Position numbers and translations under genes: made by a program | Shown here: piece after piece, positions 1 to 5,577 of the stretch | How positions within the stretch are numbered: the stretch's first letter is position 1 | How the letters are laid out: each line of letters begins with the position of its first letter | The notes under the pieces: model-generated | The model's database searches: none | Told to the model about the DNA's origin: nothing | What the model saw: only the letters and a program-made list of their open reading frames with translations | Assembly: GCA_902779075.1 (NCBI GenBank) | Contig: CACZAK010000253.1 | Span: 1 to 6,237, forward strand | Length of the DNA: 6,237 nucleotides | Reading direction: 5' to 3' | From: an uncultured bacterium | GTDB taxonomy: Bacteria > Verrucomicrobiota > Kiritimatiellia > RFP12 > UBA1067

Positions 1-816
1 CGCGGAAAGTAGGTCTATTACCTCATCTTCGGTAAAACCGAAGCAGTCCGAGTAGTCGTTATCGAACACGGACCAGACCTCCGGGTTGTTGAGACCGGAG
101 AGGACGCCCTCCTTCGCGACGCGCAAAATGCCGGTGATCACGCCGAGGCGGCAGTGCTTGCCGTCCTTCATCGCGCCGGATAGGAAGTTGCGGAAGAACT
201 GGAGCGCCTCCTCGCCGAACCCGTGCGTCGCCGCGTAGTTGATCGGCGAGTCGTATTCGTCGATCAAAATAACAGGCTTTGCCTTGTAGTGTGCGTGGAG
301 CGCGGCGGCCAAAATACCCAAAGAACGCATAAGCGTCGACGTAGTAGCACTTTTCTTCTGTAGATCATTGAAATCGCAACGCCATTTCTCTGGGCATGTC
401 TCATCGCCAAACGCCATCCTGTGTCTGAGAAATTCCTCTGCGATGACATCAGCAATCAAGCCTACCGTCCCTTTCCAGGTCTCACTCTTCGCGTCCTTGA
501 ACGTAATGAATATCACGGGGTATTTCCCCTGCTCGGCGCGGTGTTCGGGATCCTGCCACACCTTCGTACCCTCAAAGAGGTGCGCGTTGCTCTCGTCCGT
601 CTTCTCAAAGAAGGACTGGAGCATGTTCATCGCGAACGTCTTGCCGAAGCGGCGCGGACGCGTGAAAACGGCAACCGTGGACTTCTTGTCGAGAAGACCC
701 GATATGAGCTGTGTCTTGTCGGCGGACCAGTACCCGGCCTTGACCGCGGCCCAGTCGCTGTTGCCAACAGGGAGCGATGGAAGCCTTGTCCCGCTTTGGA
801 CGTTCGTTTTTTGCAT
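1..816 (-). CDS. AAA-ATPase-like protein (PF09820 type), N-terminal 272 residues, cut by left window edge
   Basis: The frame is open from ATG at 816 to the left edge, giving 272 residues without a stop. It matches the AAA-ATPase_like family by a variant Walker A, RPRRFGKT (residues 53-60), a Walker B, ILIDEYDSPI (about 183-192), and the family stretch with TGI-LRV and SGLNN near residues 228-243. The family normally continues for about 250 more residues and ends in a PD-(D/E)XK nuclease domain (DUF1703); here that part lies outside the window. The protein is predicted to be a cytoplasmic P-loop ATPase. Its biological role is not established, and a link to defence or mobile DNA is only suspected from its frequent occurrence in accessory regions. 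It is the last gene of the run, 75 nt after the helicase. No Shine-Dalgarno is visible; a TAGAAT hexamer lies 6 nt before the ATG. A paralogous family member occupies the other end of the window. Family call is secure, function is not. Confidence 0.88.
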   Translation of the reverse strand, partial: MQKTNVQSGTRLPSLPVGNSDWAAVKAGYWSADKTQLISGLLDKKSTVAVFTRPRRFGKTFAMNMLQSFFEKTDESNAHLFEGTKVWQDPEHRAEQGKYPVIFITFKDAKSETWKGTVGLIADVIAEEFLRHRMAFGDETCPEKWRCDFNDLQKKSATTSTLMRSLGILAAALHAHYKAKPVILIDEYDSPINYAATHGFGEEALQFFRNFLSGAMKDGKHCRLGVITGILRVAKEGVLSGLNNPEVWSVFDNDYSDCFGFTEDEVIDLLSA

Positions 817-822
817 GTCAGT

Positions 823-851
823 ATTCTACCAAATCGCCACGCGCCGCGCAA
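823..851 (-). promoter_or_regulatory. Candidate sigma-70-like promoter for the AAA-ATPase gene, possibly giving a leaderless mRNA
   Basis: Read on the minus strand, TTGCGC (851-846) and TAGAAT (828-823) are separated by 17 nt. TAGAAT matches 5 of 6 positions of the -10 consensus; TTGCGC matches only 3 of 6 of the -35. Exactly 6 nt (ACTGAC) separate the -10 from ATG at 816, which would place the transcription start on the start codon. No Shine-Dalgarno is present, which fits leaderless translation. This is pattern inference only. Confidence 0.35.
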
Positions 852-870
852 CAGCGAACGCCGCTGTTCG
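850..870. repeat. Two overlapping, mutually exclusive hairpins in the helicase-ATPase gap
   Basis: A perfect 7-bp stem AACAGCG/CGCTGTT spans 850-868 with a 5-nt loop. A second perfect 5-bp stem CGAAC/GTTCG spans 855-870 with a 6-nt loop and shares bases with the first. No T-run follows on either strand, so it does not look like an intrinsic terminator. It sits between the helicase stop (894-892) and the candidate promoter, so it could slow read-through or simply be chance in GC-rich DNA. Confidence 0.4.
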
Positions 871-891
871 TACCGCCGCAACGTGAAAGAT

Positions 892-3651
892 TCACCTTAC
901 GCTTTCAATGTACGCCAGCAATGCGCCAAGTGGTTTCGCCGATGACGAATGGGACCGCACGTACGTGCGATTGCCAAACACATATAGTGCCTGACGTGCG
1001 CGCGTGACGGCTACGTTCACAAGATTGGGCGCGCCTTCGTCCACCCACTTGATCTTAGAAGCCGGAGAGTTGTCCGTGACTACAAGGCTGTAGATCATGA
1101 CGTCGCGCTCGTCACCCTGGAACTTGTGGACGGTAGACGCCGTAATGCGCGAGGCGAATTCCTCCGGTATGGCGTGGTGCAGACGTTCTGCCTGCGCCTT
1201 GAACGGCGTCACGATCCCGATGGATATGTCCTTGTCGACCTTCGCAAGCTCAACGGCCTTTGCGATCGCCATGCGTACCTCTTCAGCGTTTACGTTGATA
1301 CGGTTCGAGACCTGTCGCCCATTCACGTCGACCCAGAAACATCCCTGTTCCTTGATCGGATGGGCGAACGTCCCGGTACGAACGTCCAGACCTCCCAGTT
1401 CGCGGTAGAAGAAATTGTTCGAGTATCCAATAATCTGCGGATGGCAGCGATAGTGTCCGTTCAACATCATCGGTTTGTTCCGTCCTCTCGCATGCGTAAG
1501 CCAGTCGTGGCACCGATCCCAGAGCGACGTTGCCGCGTACTGCGTCCATGGGGAGCGAATCCCCAGATGTTCCTTGATGGCCCTCTCTTCTTCGTCCTTC
1601 AACGCGGAGATGTGCCTCAGCTGCTTGGGATCGCCGACGACGACAATCTGCCGCGCGCGTAACATGAGAGGCAAGGCAGACGCCACGTCGCACTGGGACG
1701 CTTCGTCGATGACCAACATGTCCACCAGTCCGGATATCAGCGGAAGTGCACCCTTCGCGGAAAGGCTTGTAATTGCGATAAGCGGACACGCCTTCAGGAA
1801 ATTGCGCGTCACATCAATGGCTTCCCGTTGCCACAGCATACCGTTAGTCACGTAGTTCCTGAATGAGGAAACTGCCAACGCCGTGCCTGGCTGGGAAAGA
1901 CGCACGGCCAGGTCGGCCGCAACATATCCAACGGCATTGCCGCGAATGTCCCGTTGTGCGTCAATTAGCATGGCGTCAGGCTTTCGCTCGGCAATCTCCT
2001 TCAACTCATTGCGGCAGTCTTCAAGCGCTTTCTCAGCGGAGTCGACACGTTCCTTGGCGTGTGCGATGTCGTCCTCAATCCGCGCCTCAAGGTCGGCACG
2101 TTCGCGCAGATACGCCTCGCCGTCCGTCAGTACCTGGTCCACCTCACGATAGTAGTCAGAAATGTCTTTGCCGGACTTCATTTCTTCCGCCGCGAACCTT
2201 CCTATGCGGTCCTCTACGAGACGGCGGACATCCGCCGGGAAGGCAAGCACGTGGCTGATCGCCTCGGCGGCGTGCCGACGTTTGGTGAACCAGTCAATCC
2301 ATATCCTCCCCAGCCCAGAGTATCTCCCGGCGAAGCCGTTCCGCCTTACACGGAAGGCGTTCGCCAGCATGTCGAGCTGGTCGCCACCATAACGATCAAA
2401 CACGCGCAGCGGCGCATTTCCCGCCAGGAACGCCGCCATCTCGGCTTCGTCCCGCCCGCACGTGTCCGTGAGGGCTTGCTGCGACAAGGCGAGCGTCCGC
2501 TCCCGAATGGGCAGAACGCCGTTGAGCTCTTCCCGCCTCGCGATCAACCGCCGTGCGGTCTTCAGCTTGGAGCAGGCCTGTGCATGGCGGTTTCTGGCGC
2601 ACCCCTGGTCTGCCAGTGCGCGCTGCCGTCGCGCGTTGTCCATTTGCGCAAGTTCCAGAAGCGACTGCAACCGCGGCAGGGTCTGTGCGTTTTTCACTGT
2701 GCGCGCACCGAATCGCACTCCGAAATAATCCAGTCCAGGCAATCCGTTCAGCCGATCCAGAACGTTGTCGGCGGCCTTGTTGTTCTTGCTGGCCACGAGC
2801 ACGGACTTCCCCTTGAGAATCGCGTTCGCCACCAGGTTGAGGATCACCTGCGTCTTGCCGCATCCTGGCGGTCCTGTAACGACGGAAACCTTATTTCCGA
2901 GCGCCATGGCTACGGCATTTCTCTGGGCGTCATCCATTTCGGTCAGGGGCACAAGTTCGTCAGGATCGAACACCTCGAGACCGTTCTCGAATGAGCGGTT
3001 CTCAAAGAAGTCGGCGACATTCCCCGCGAGGCGCGCTTCTTTTCCGAGCGCCTTCAGTTCGGACACAAGCTGGGAAAGCGATGGATTCTTCGACGTGAGC
3101 GCCACCTTAAGCGTATTCACGATCGAGACGTCCTCTCCCAGTACTTCAATCAACTTTTGACCCAGCCCTTCAGAGGTCGGTGCCCCTTCATGAAGATATG
3201 TATTCAGCGCGTCAACCTGTTCTTCCTCCAGTTCCATGTCGCTGGCAGCCGATGGATTGACGATGAAATCCGACAATGGGCATGAAAGTTCGCATTCTGG
3301 ATCCGCGGGATCGTCATCCTGGATGTCGGCATAAGCATGTACGCAAAGCAACAGAGGATGTTCCTCGTCGCCGTTTCTCACGAACAGCCCCACCGACACG
3401 TCCTGCGGGAACCTATTCCGGCGGTCTTGTAAGCATGCGTTGACGAAATCTTCTTTGTCAGCATATCGCACCAGAAGCATCCCTGCTTCCCATTCCCGCC
3501 AAGGCATATCGAACCAAACCCTCGCAGCAGGTTCCTTCAGCTGTTCAAGCTCTACCGCCATGCGATAGAACTGCAACTTGCGGAGAGTCTCGTCCCCTAC
3601 AGGCACGGACGACGGCTGTCTCAGTAATCTTTGAAGTTCGCTCATGCCCAC
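892..3651 (-). CDS. Superfamily 1 helicase, UPF1/DNA2/NAM7-like (AAA_11/AAA_12 type)
   Basis: This 919-residue cytoplasmic protein carries the full SF1 motif set. Walker A/motif I is GPPGCGKT (260-267, Lys266), motif II is IDEASQ (648-653, Asp649/Glu650) and motif III is GDPKQL (673-678). Motif IV is HYRCHP (733-738), motif V is VHKFQGDERD (841-850) and motif VI is NVAVTRARQA (879-888). It should unwind DNA or RNA with ATP. About 380 residues separate motifs I and II; part of this insert (about 500-565) is highly charged and looks coiled-coil. The first ~235 residues match no domain I recognise, and no fused nuclease is evident after motif VI. The start is ambiguous: GTG at 3651 lies 1 nt after the DUF1294 stop; ATG at 3645 is two codons in, with AGGTG only 3 nt upstream. 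Either implies translational coupling to DUF1294. Family is certain; pathway unknown. Confidence 0.95.
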   Translation of the reverse strand: MGMSELQRLLRQPSSVPVGDETLRKLQFYRMAVELEQLKEPAARVWFDMPWREWEAGMLLVRYADKEDFVNACLQDRRNRFPQDVSVGLFVRNGDEEHPLLLCVHAYADIQDDDPADPECELSCPLSDFIVNPSAASDMELEEEQVDALNTYLHEGAPTSEGLGQKLIEVLGEDVSIVNTLKVALTSKNPSLSQLVSELKALGKEARLAGNVADFFENRSFENGLEVFDPDELVPLTEMDDAQRNAVAMALGNKVSVVTGPPGCGKTQVILNLVANAILKGKSVLVASKNNKAADNVLDRLNGLPGLDYFGVRFGARTVKNAQTLPRLQSLLELAQMDNARRQRALADQGCARNRHAQACSKLKTARRLIARREELNGVLPIRERTLALSQQALTDTCGRDEAEMAAFLAGNAPLRVFDRYGGDQLDMLANAFRVRRNGFAGRYSGLGRIWIDWFTKRRHAAEAISHVLAFPADVRRLVEDRIGRFAAEEMKSGKDISDYYREVDQVLTDGEAYLRERADLEARIEDDIAHAKERVDSAEKALEDCRNELKEIAERKPDAMLIDAQRDIRGNAVGYVAADLAVRLSQPGTALAVSSFRNYVTNGMLWQREAIDVTRNFLKACPLIAITSLSAKGALPLISGLVDMLVIDEASQCDVASALPLMLRARQIVVVGDPKQLRHISALKDEEERAIKEHLGIRSPWTQYAATSLWDRCHDWLTHARGRNKPMMLNGHYRCHPQIIGYSNNFFYRELGGLDVRTGTFAHPIKEQGCFWVDVNGRQVSNRINVNAEEVRMAIAKAVELAKVDKDISIGIVTPFKAQAERLHHAIPEEFASRITASTVHKFQGDERDVMIYSLVVTDNSPASKIKWVDEGAPNLVNVAVTRARQALYVFGNRTYVRSHSSSAKPLGALLAYIESVR

Positions 3652-3652
3652 C

Positions 3653-3922
3653 TCACATCCACTTGTCGCGCAAATACCAGACTGCGCCGAGATTCAGCGC
3701 CACCATGAACCAGTACACCACCTGATATGACTTCTTCGACGACTTGTGGCGGAAAAGCCGCTGGGCGAGCCACGCTCCCGGCCACCCGCAGCCCAGTTCC
3801 AGCGCATGAAGCGTCATCTCCTGTATTCTCCATTTCCCGCGCACGGCCGCGTTCTTGTCAATCGCGTACGCGACCAACGTAGCAAGGCTCATGATGCCGT
3901 AGATGTAGAGAAGTGTCTTCAT
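3653..3922 (-). CDS. DUF1294 family small membrane protein
   Basis: This 89-residue protein matches DUF1294 (PF06961) over its whole length. The sequence shows the family pattern AYAIDKNAAVRGKWRIQE (18-35), then GCGWPGAWLAQRLFRHK (44-60). Hydrophobic segments at about 3-21 and 67-84 should both span the inner membrane, leaving a basic, Lys/Arg-rich central loop. Family function is unknown. Some DUF1294 proteins carry an N-terminal cold-shock domain, which hints at a nucleic-acid connection, but none is present here. ATG at 3922 was chosen because the family motif begins soon after it. There is no Shine-Dalgarno; a TTTAAT hexamer lies 6 nt upstream. The TGA stop (3655-3653) falls 1 nt before the GTG, or 7 nt before the ATG, of the helicase, so the two are very likely expressed together. 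Confidence 0.92.
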   Translation of the reverse strand: MKTLLYIYGIMSLATLVAYAIDKNAAVRGKWRIQEMTLHALELGCGWPGAWLAQRLFRHKSSKKSYQVVYWFMVALNLGAVWYLRDKWM

Positions 3923-3928
3923 CGAAGA

Positions 3929-3934
3929 ATTAAA
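3929..3934 (-). promoter_or_regulatory. Candidate -10 element upstream of the DUF1294 gene
   Basis: TTTAAT on the minus strand matches 5 of 6 of the -10 consensus and lies in the only AT-rich patch nearby (about 3925-3948). It is 6 nt from ATG at 3922, the same spacing as the TAGAAT before the other gene lacking a Shine-Dalgarno. No good -35 is seen 16-18 nt upstream. The hexamer overlaps a small dyad, AATTA-TT-TAATT (3939-3928), which could alternatively be an operator or chance. Confidence 0.3.
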
Positions 3935-3964
3935 TAATTGAAAAATTGGATGCGCTCACTTCGC

Positions 3965-3978
3965 TCGCTATTCAGCGA
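3965..3978. repeat. Small hairpin across the FISUMP gene stop codon
   Basis: On the minus strand TCGCT-GAAT-AGCGA forms a perfect 5-bp stem with a 4-nt loop overlapping the TAG stop of the GTPase-FISUMP gene; a T-G wobble could extend it. An alternative 6-bp pairing TTCGCT/AGCGAA uses bases 3979-3974 and 3965-3960. It is not followed directly by a T-run, so a terminator role is unlikely. Its place just 3' of the putative variable region is noted in the findings. Confidence 0.4.
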
Positions 3979-5482
3979 ACCCTTGGACTGGGCGAACGGA
4001 TTGCCCGTAGCCGCGAGTATAGTTGATCGTGTAGTGGTAGCTCGAATCGAAGCCGAGGCTCCATGCACGGTAGTAGTAGCCTGAGTCTGGAACGGACGAC
4101 CAGTAGCGGCCGTTCGAACCGGCATCGTCGAACGAAGTCCCGTAGCCGTTGCCGGCGCAGGGGAGGAAGATGCTTGCTGAAGCGTAAGCATCCCTGCCAC
4201 GAACGTCATATCCGTTGACACCATTCATCTGCGTCCATATCCAGTCACATTTATCGCAGAGGTCTTTCAGTTCTTGGTCCGTTGGCATACGCCATTCCCC
4301 ACCCCTCTGTACGTGTGCCGCATCATGCCTGGCAGCGAGTGCACCTGCTGCCGTGAGCCATCCTTCATTCTGCAGATCGACAATGCTTTTGCTGTAGGTC
4401 CGCGCGGTCGCCCCATCGAACGAGAAGTTTGACTTCGATCCATCGCTCGCCGCCCAGACTCCATTCTCGAATTTGTAGCCGACAGTGTCGCCCCACCAGA
4501 AATAGTAGCCGGACTCCCACGGATTCTCCGCGCCGATGTTCGTCTCGGCCCAGTACGGACCACCCGCCCAGAGCTGGACTTTTTTGTGTCCCCTTTCCGC
4601 CGCATTCCCGACGCTGACACCTGCTGCGGTCGCGCAGGAGCGCGACCCTCCCGGTAGAGTCACGCGTCCCGCATGACCAACCGGGGCAGTCGCCCCGCGA
4701 CCGCCGCTCGGCATCTCGCCACCACGAACCCACTTCATGATCGGCAAAAGCCCCTGCGTGGTGAAATCTGGCGCAGGCACCACGTTCCCGTCATCGTCGA
4801 GCTCTGTCTTGTCCACCGCATTCGACGCGAAGACATCCAGCCATCCGTAATCGTTAGCCACATGCGGCAGATATTTCTCCAACACACCGAGCGCGCCGCC
4901 GCAGGACTTAATCGTATCCGCGTAACTGTCCGCCTGTGAGAGCACAATCGCCGCACGTGGTGCCTTCTCGCCGGCGTCATCGCCGAGTGCCGTGTCAAGA
5001 ATCGACTTCGTGATCCACATCGCCTCCTGCACACGCTTGTCGCGCAATCCGTTCGTGATCACGTCGCGCTGGTTGATGAGCACGATCAGTTCGTCCGCCC
5101 CGCACACATACTTCTTCAACTCCTCCGCCTGCTCCTTCAAAGACACGTCGCTACCGCTGGAAATACCGTAGGCCGCGCGGTACACCTCGCCCGCGAAGTC
5201 GAGGAACGAGACTTCGCAGACTTTTTCCGCCGGCTTGCGCGCGCCTGGTTCGCGACGCTTCAGCGTCCAGTCGAGGCCCTGCATCTCGTCGCCCGCCGTC
5301 GCCGAGGGCCATTCGCCCTTGCGCATGCGCTCGATCTTCTCGGCCACGTACGCAGCCGTCCCGAAGTTCTTCGGCGCGAGGAAGTACCCATCCTCGTCTG
5401 GATAGGTATACAAGTCCCCCAGCCCGGCAAGCATCACCGTCTTACCTGAACCTTCAACGCCAACTATTGCTACTTTTTTCAT
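3968..5482 (-). CDS. GTPase-like P-loop domain fused to a FISUMP (C-type-lectin-like) domain
   Basis: This 504-residue protein has two parts. Residues 1-255 form a P-loop GTPase-like domain: Walker A GVEGSGKT (8-15), a G3-like DFAGE (95-99), a strand ending VLINQRD (134-140), and a G4-like SQAD (182-185) where NKxD is usual. It resembles the 'double-GTPase'/YcjX-like NTPases loosely; the exact family is uncertain. Residues 256-298 are a Gly/Ala/Ser-rich linker. Residues 299-504 match the Fibrobacter succinogenes major paralogous (FISUMP) domain: GGPYWAETNIGAE (307-319), YYFWWGDTVGYK (326-337), EWRMPTDQEL (396-405), RYWSSVPDS (459-467), SVRPVQ (495-500). No signal peptide or membrane segment is seen, so it should be cytoplasmic. 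A switch in which ligand binding by FISUMP controls the GTPase is my inference. ATG at 5482 is chosen over GTG at 5491 because AGGTG lies 6 nt before it and the GTG is inside that Shine-Dalgarno. Confidence 0.88.
   Translation of the reverse strand: MKKVAIVGVEGSGKTVMLAGLGDLYTYPDEDGYFLAPKNFGTAAYVAEKIERMRKGEWPSATAGDEMQGLDWTLKRREPGARKPAEKVCEVSFLDFAGEVYRAAYGISSGSDVSLKEQAEELKKYVCGADELIVLINQRDVITNGLRDKRVQEAMWITKSILDTALGDDAGEKAPRAAIVLSQADSYADTIKSCGGALGVLEKYLPHVANDYGWLDVFASNAVDKTELDDDGNVVPAPDFTTQGLLPIMKWVRGGEMPSGGRGATAPVGHAGRVTLPGGSRSCATAAGVSVGNAAERGHKKVQLWAGGPYWAETNIGAENPWESGYYFWWGDTVGYKFENGVWAASDGSKSNFSFDGATARTYSKSIVDLQNEGWLTAAGALAARHDAAHVQRGGEWRMPTDQELKDLCDKCDWIWTQMNGVNGYDVRGRDAYASASIFLPCAGNGYGTSFDDAGSNGRYWSSVPDSGYYYRAWSLGFDSSYHYTINYTRGYGQSVRPVQGFAE
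3992..4150 (-). other. Putative variable region (DGR-type) of the FISUMP domain
   Basis: Residues 445-497 contain nine tyrosines, with many Asn, Ser, Asp, Gly and His, set in a conserved frame (RYWSS, AWSLGF, SVRPV). Many of the exposed-type positions use codons TAC, CAC, GAC, GGC, AGC, ATC or AAC, all reachable from AAC by changes at adenines alone. That is the signature left by adenine-directed DGR mutagenesis, and FISUMP/DUF1566/FGE-type lectin folds are known DGR targets. No template repeat or reverse transcriptase is in the window, so this stays a hypothesis. Confidence 0.4.
4628..4697. repeat. Cluster of three palindromes inside the coding sequence (interdomain linker)
   Basis: Three stem-loops follow one another within 70 nt. 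4628-4647 has a perfect 7-bp stem (GGTCGCG/CGCGACC, loop 6). 4659-4677 has an 8-bp stem with one wobble (GTCACGCG/CGCATGAC, loop 3). 4682-4697 has a perfect 6-bp stem (CGGGGC/GCCCCG, loop 4). Together they encode residues 262-285 of the GTPase-FISUMP protein, the linker between its two domains. The pattern resembles a REP-like or palindromic element carried in frame. Whether copies occur elsewhere in the genome cannot be seen here. Confidence 0.55.
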
Positions 5483-5488
5483 TTGAAG

Positions 5489-5493
5489 CACCT
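5489..5493 (-). promoter_or_regulatory. Ribosome binding site of the GTPase-FISUMP gene
   Basis: AGGTG lies 6 nt before ATG at 5482 on the minus strand. It decides the start: an in-frame GTG at 5491 overlaps this Shine-Dalgarno and is therefore an unlikely initiator. It is the only well-spaced Shine-Dalgarno I see in the window. Confidence 0.6.
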
Positions 5494-5501
5494 AGTTTTG
5501 A

Positions 5502-5574
5502 GGACAGAGGACTAAAGACAAAAGACAAAGGAAAGCGGTTCTCGCCTCTGTCCGCCGTCTTCTGTCCTTTGTCC
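5502..5574. repeat. Imperfect inverted repeat built from two opposed heptamer arrays
   Basis: The left arm (5502-5531) reads as four 7-nt units GGACAGA, GGACTAA, AGACAAA, AGACAAA plus GG. The reverse complement of the right arm (5574-5545) reads GGACAAA, GGACAGA, AGACGGC, GGACAGA plus GG. The arms pair at 22 of 30 positions around a 13-nt loop. One half is purine-rich and the other pyrimidine-rich. It fills most of the 95-nt gap between the nuclease stop and the GTPase-FISUMP Shine-Dalgarno. No T-run follows, so it is not a standard terminator. Confidence 0.65.
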
Positions 5575-5577
5575 TTC

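Noticed and set aside
421..945. 174-codon plus-strand open frame over the ATPase gene and its upstream gap
   Set aside because: It is antisense to an unmistakable AAA-ATPase-like protein, runs across two features, and its product resembles nothing.
1283..1789. 168-codon minus-strand frame inside the helicase
   Set aside because: Out-of-frame shadow of the helicase motif II to IV region; composition is Arg-rich and unstructured.
2059..2994. 311-codon open frame on the plus strand antisense to the helicase
   Set aside because: It lies wholly opposite conserved helicase sequence, including the Walker A region, has no recognisable domain, and several similar plus-strand frames occur throughout the same gene, as expected from GC-rich codon bias.
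3928..3967. Intrinsic terminator after the GTPase-FISUMP gene
   Set aside because: There is a run of five T on the minus strand, but the only stem nearby (3965-3978) is about 20 nt away, and the AATTA/TAATT dyad is too weak and AT-only.
3951..3968. Inverted repeat in the 'gcgctcacttcgctcgct' stretch
   Set aside because: On inspection the halves (GCTCAC, GCTCGC) are direct near-repeats, not complementary, so no hairpin forms; too short to call a repeat.
3923..4200. DGR template repeat or reverse transcriptase inside the window
   Set aside because: I found no second, A-rich copy of the variable-type segment and no frame with reverse-transcriptase motifs; any such partner must lie outside.
3919..4224. 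101-codon minus-strand frame ending near the DUF1294 start
   Set aside because: Out-of-frame reading of the FISUMP 3' end; the Thr/Ala/Ser-rich product is a frame artefact.
5483..5491. GTG at 5491 as start of the GTPase-FISUMP protein
   Set aside because: It overlaps the Shine-Dalgarno AGGTG that is well spaced for ATG at 5482, and the P-loop follows the ATG at a usual distance.
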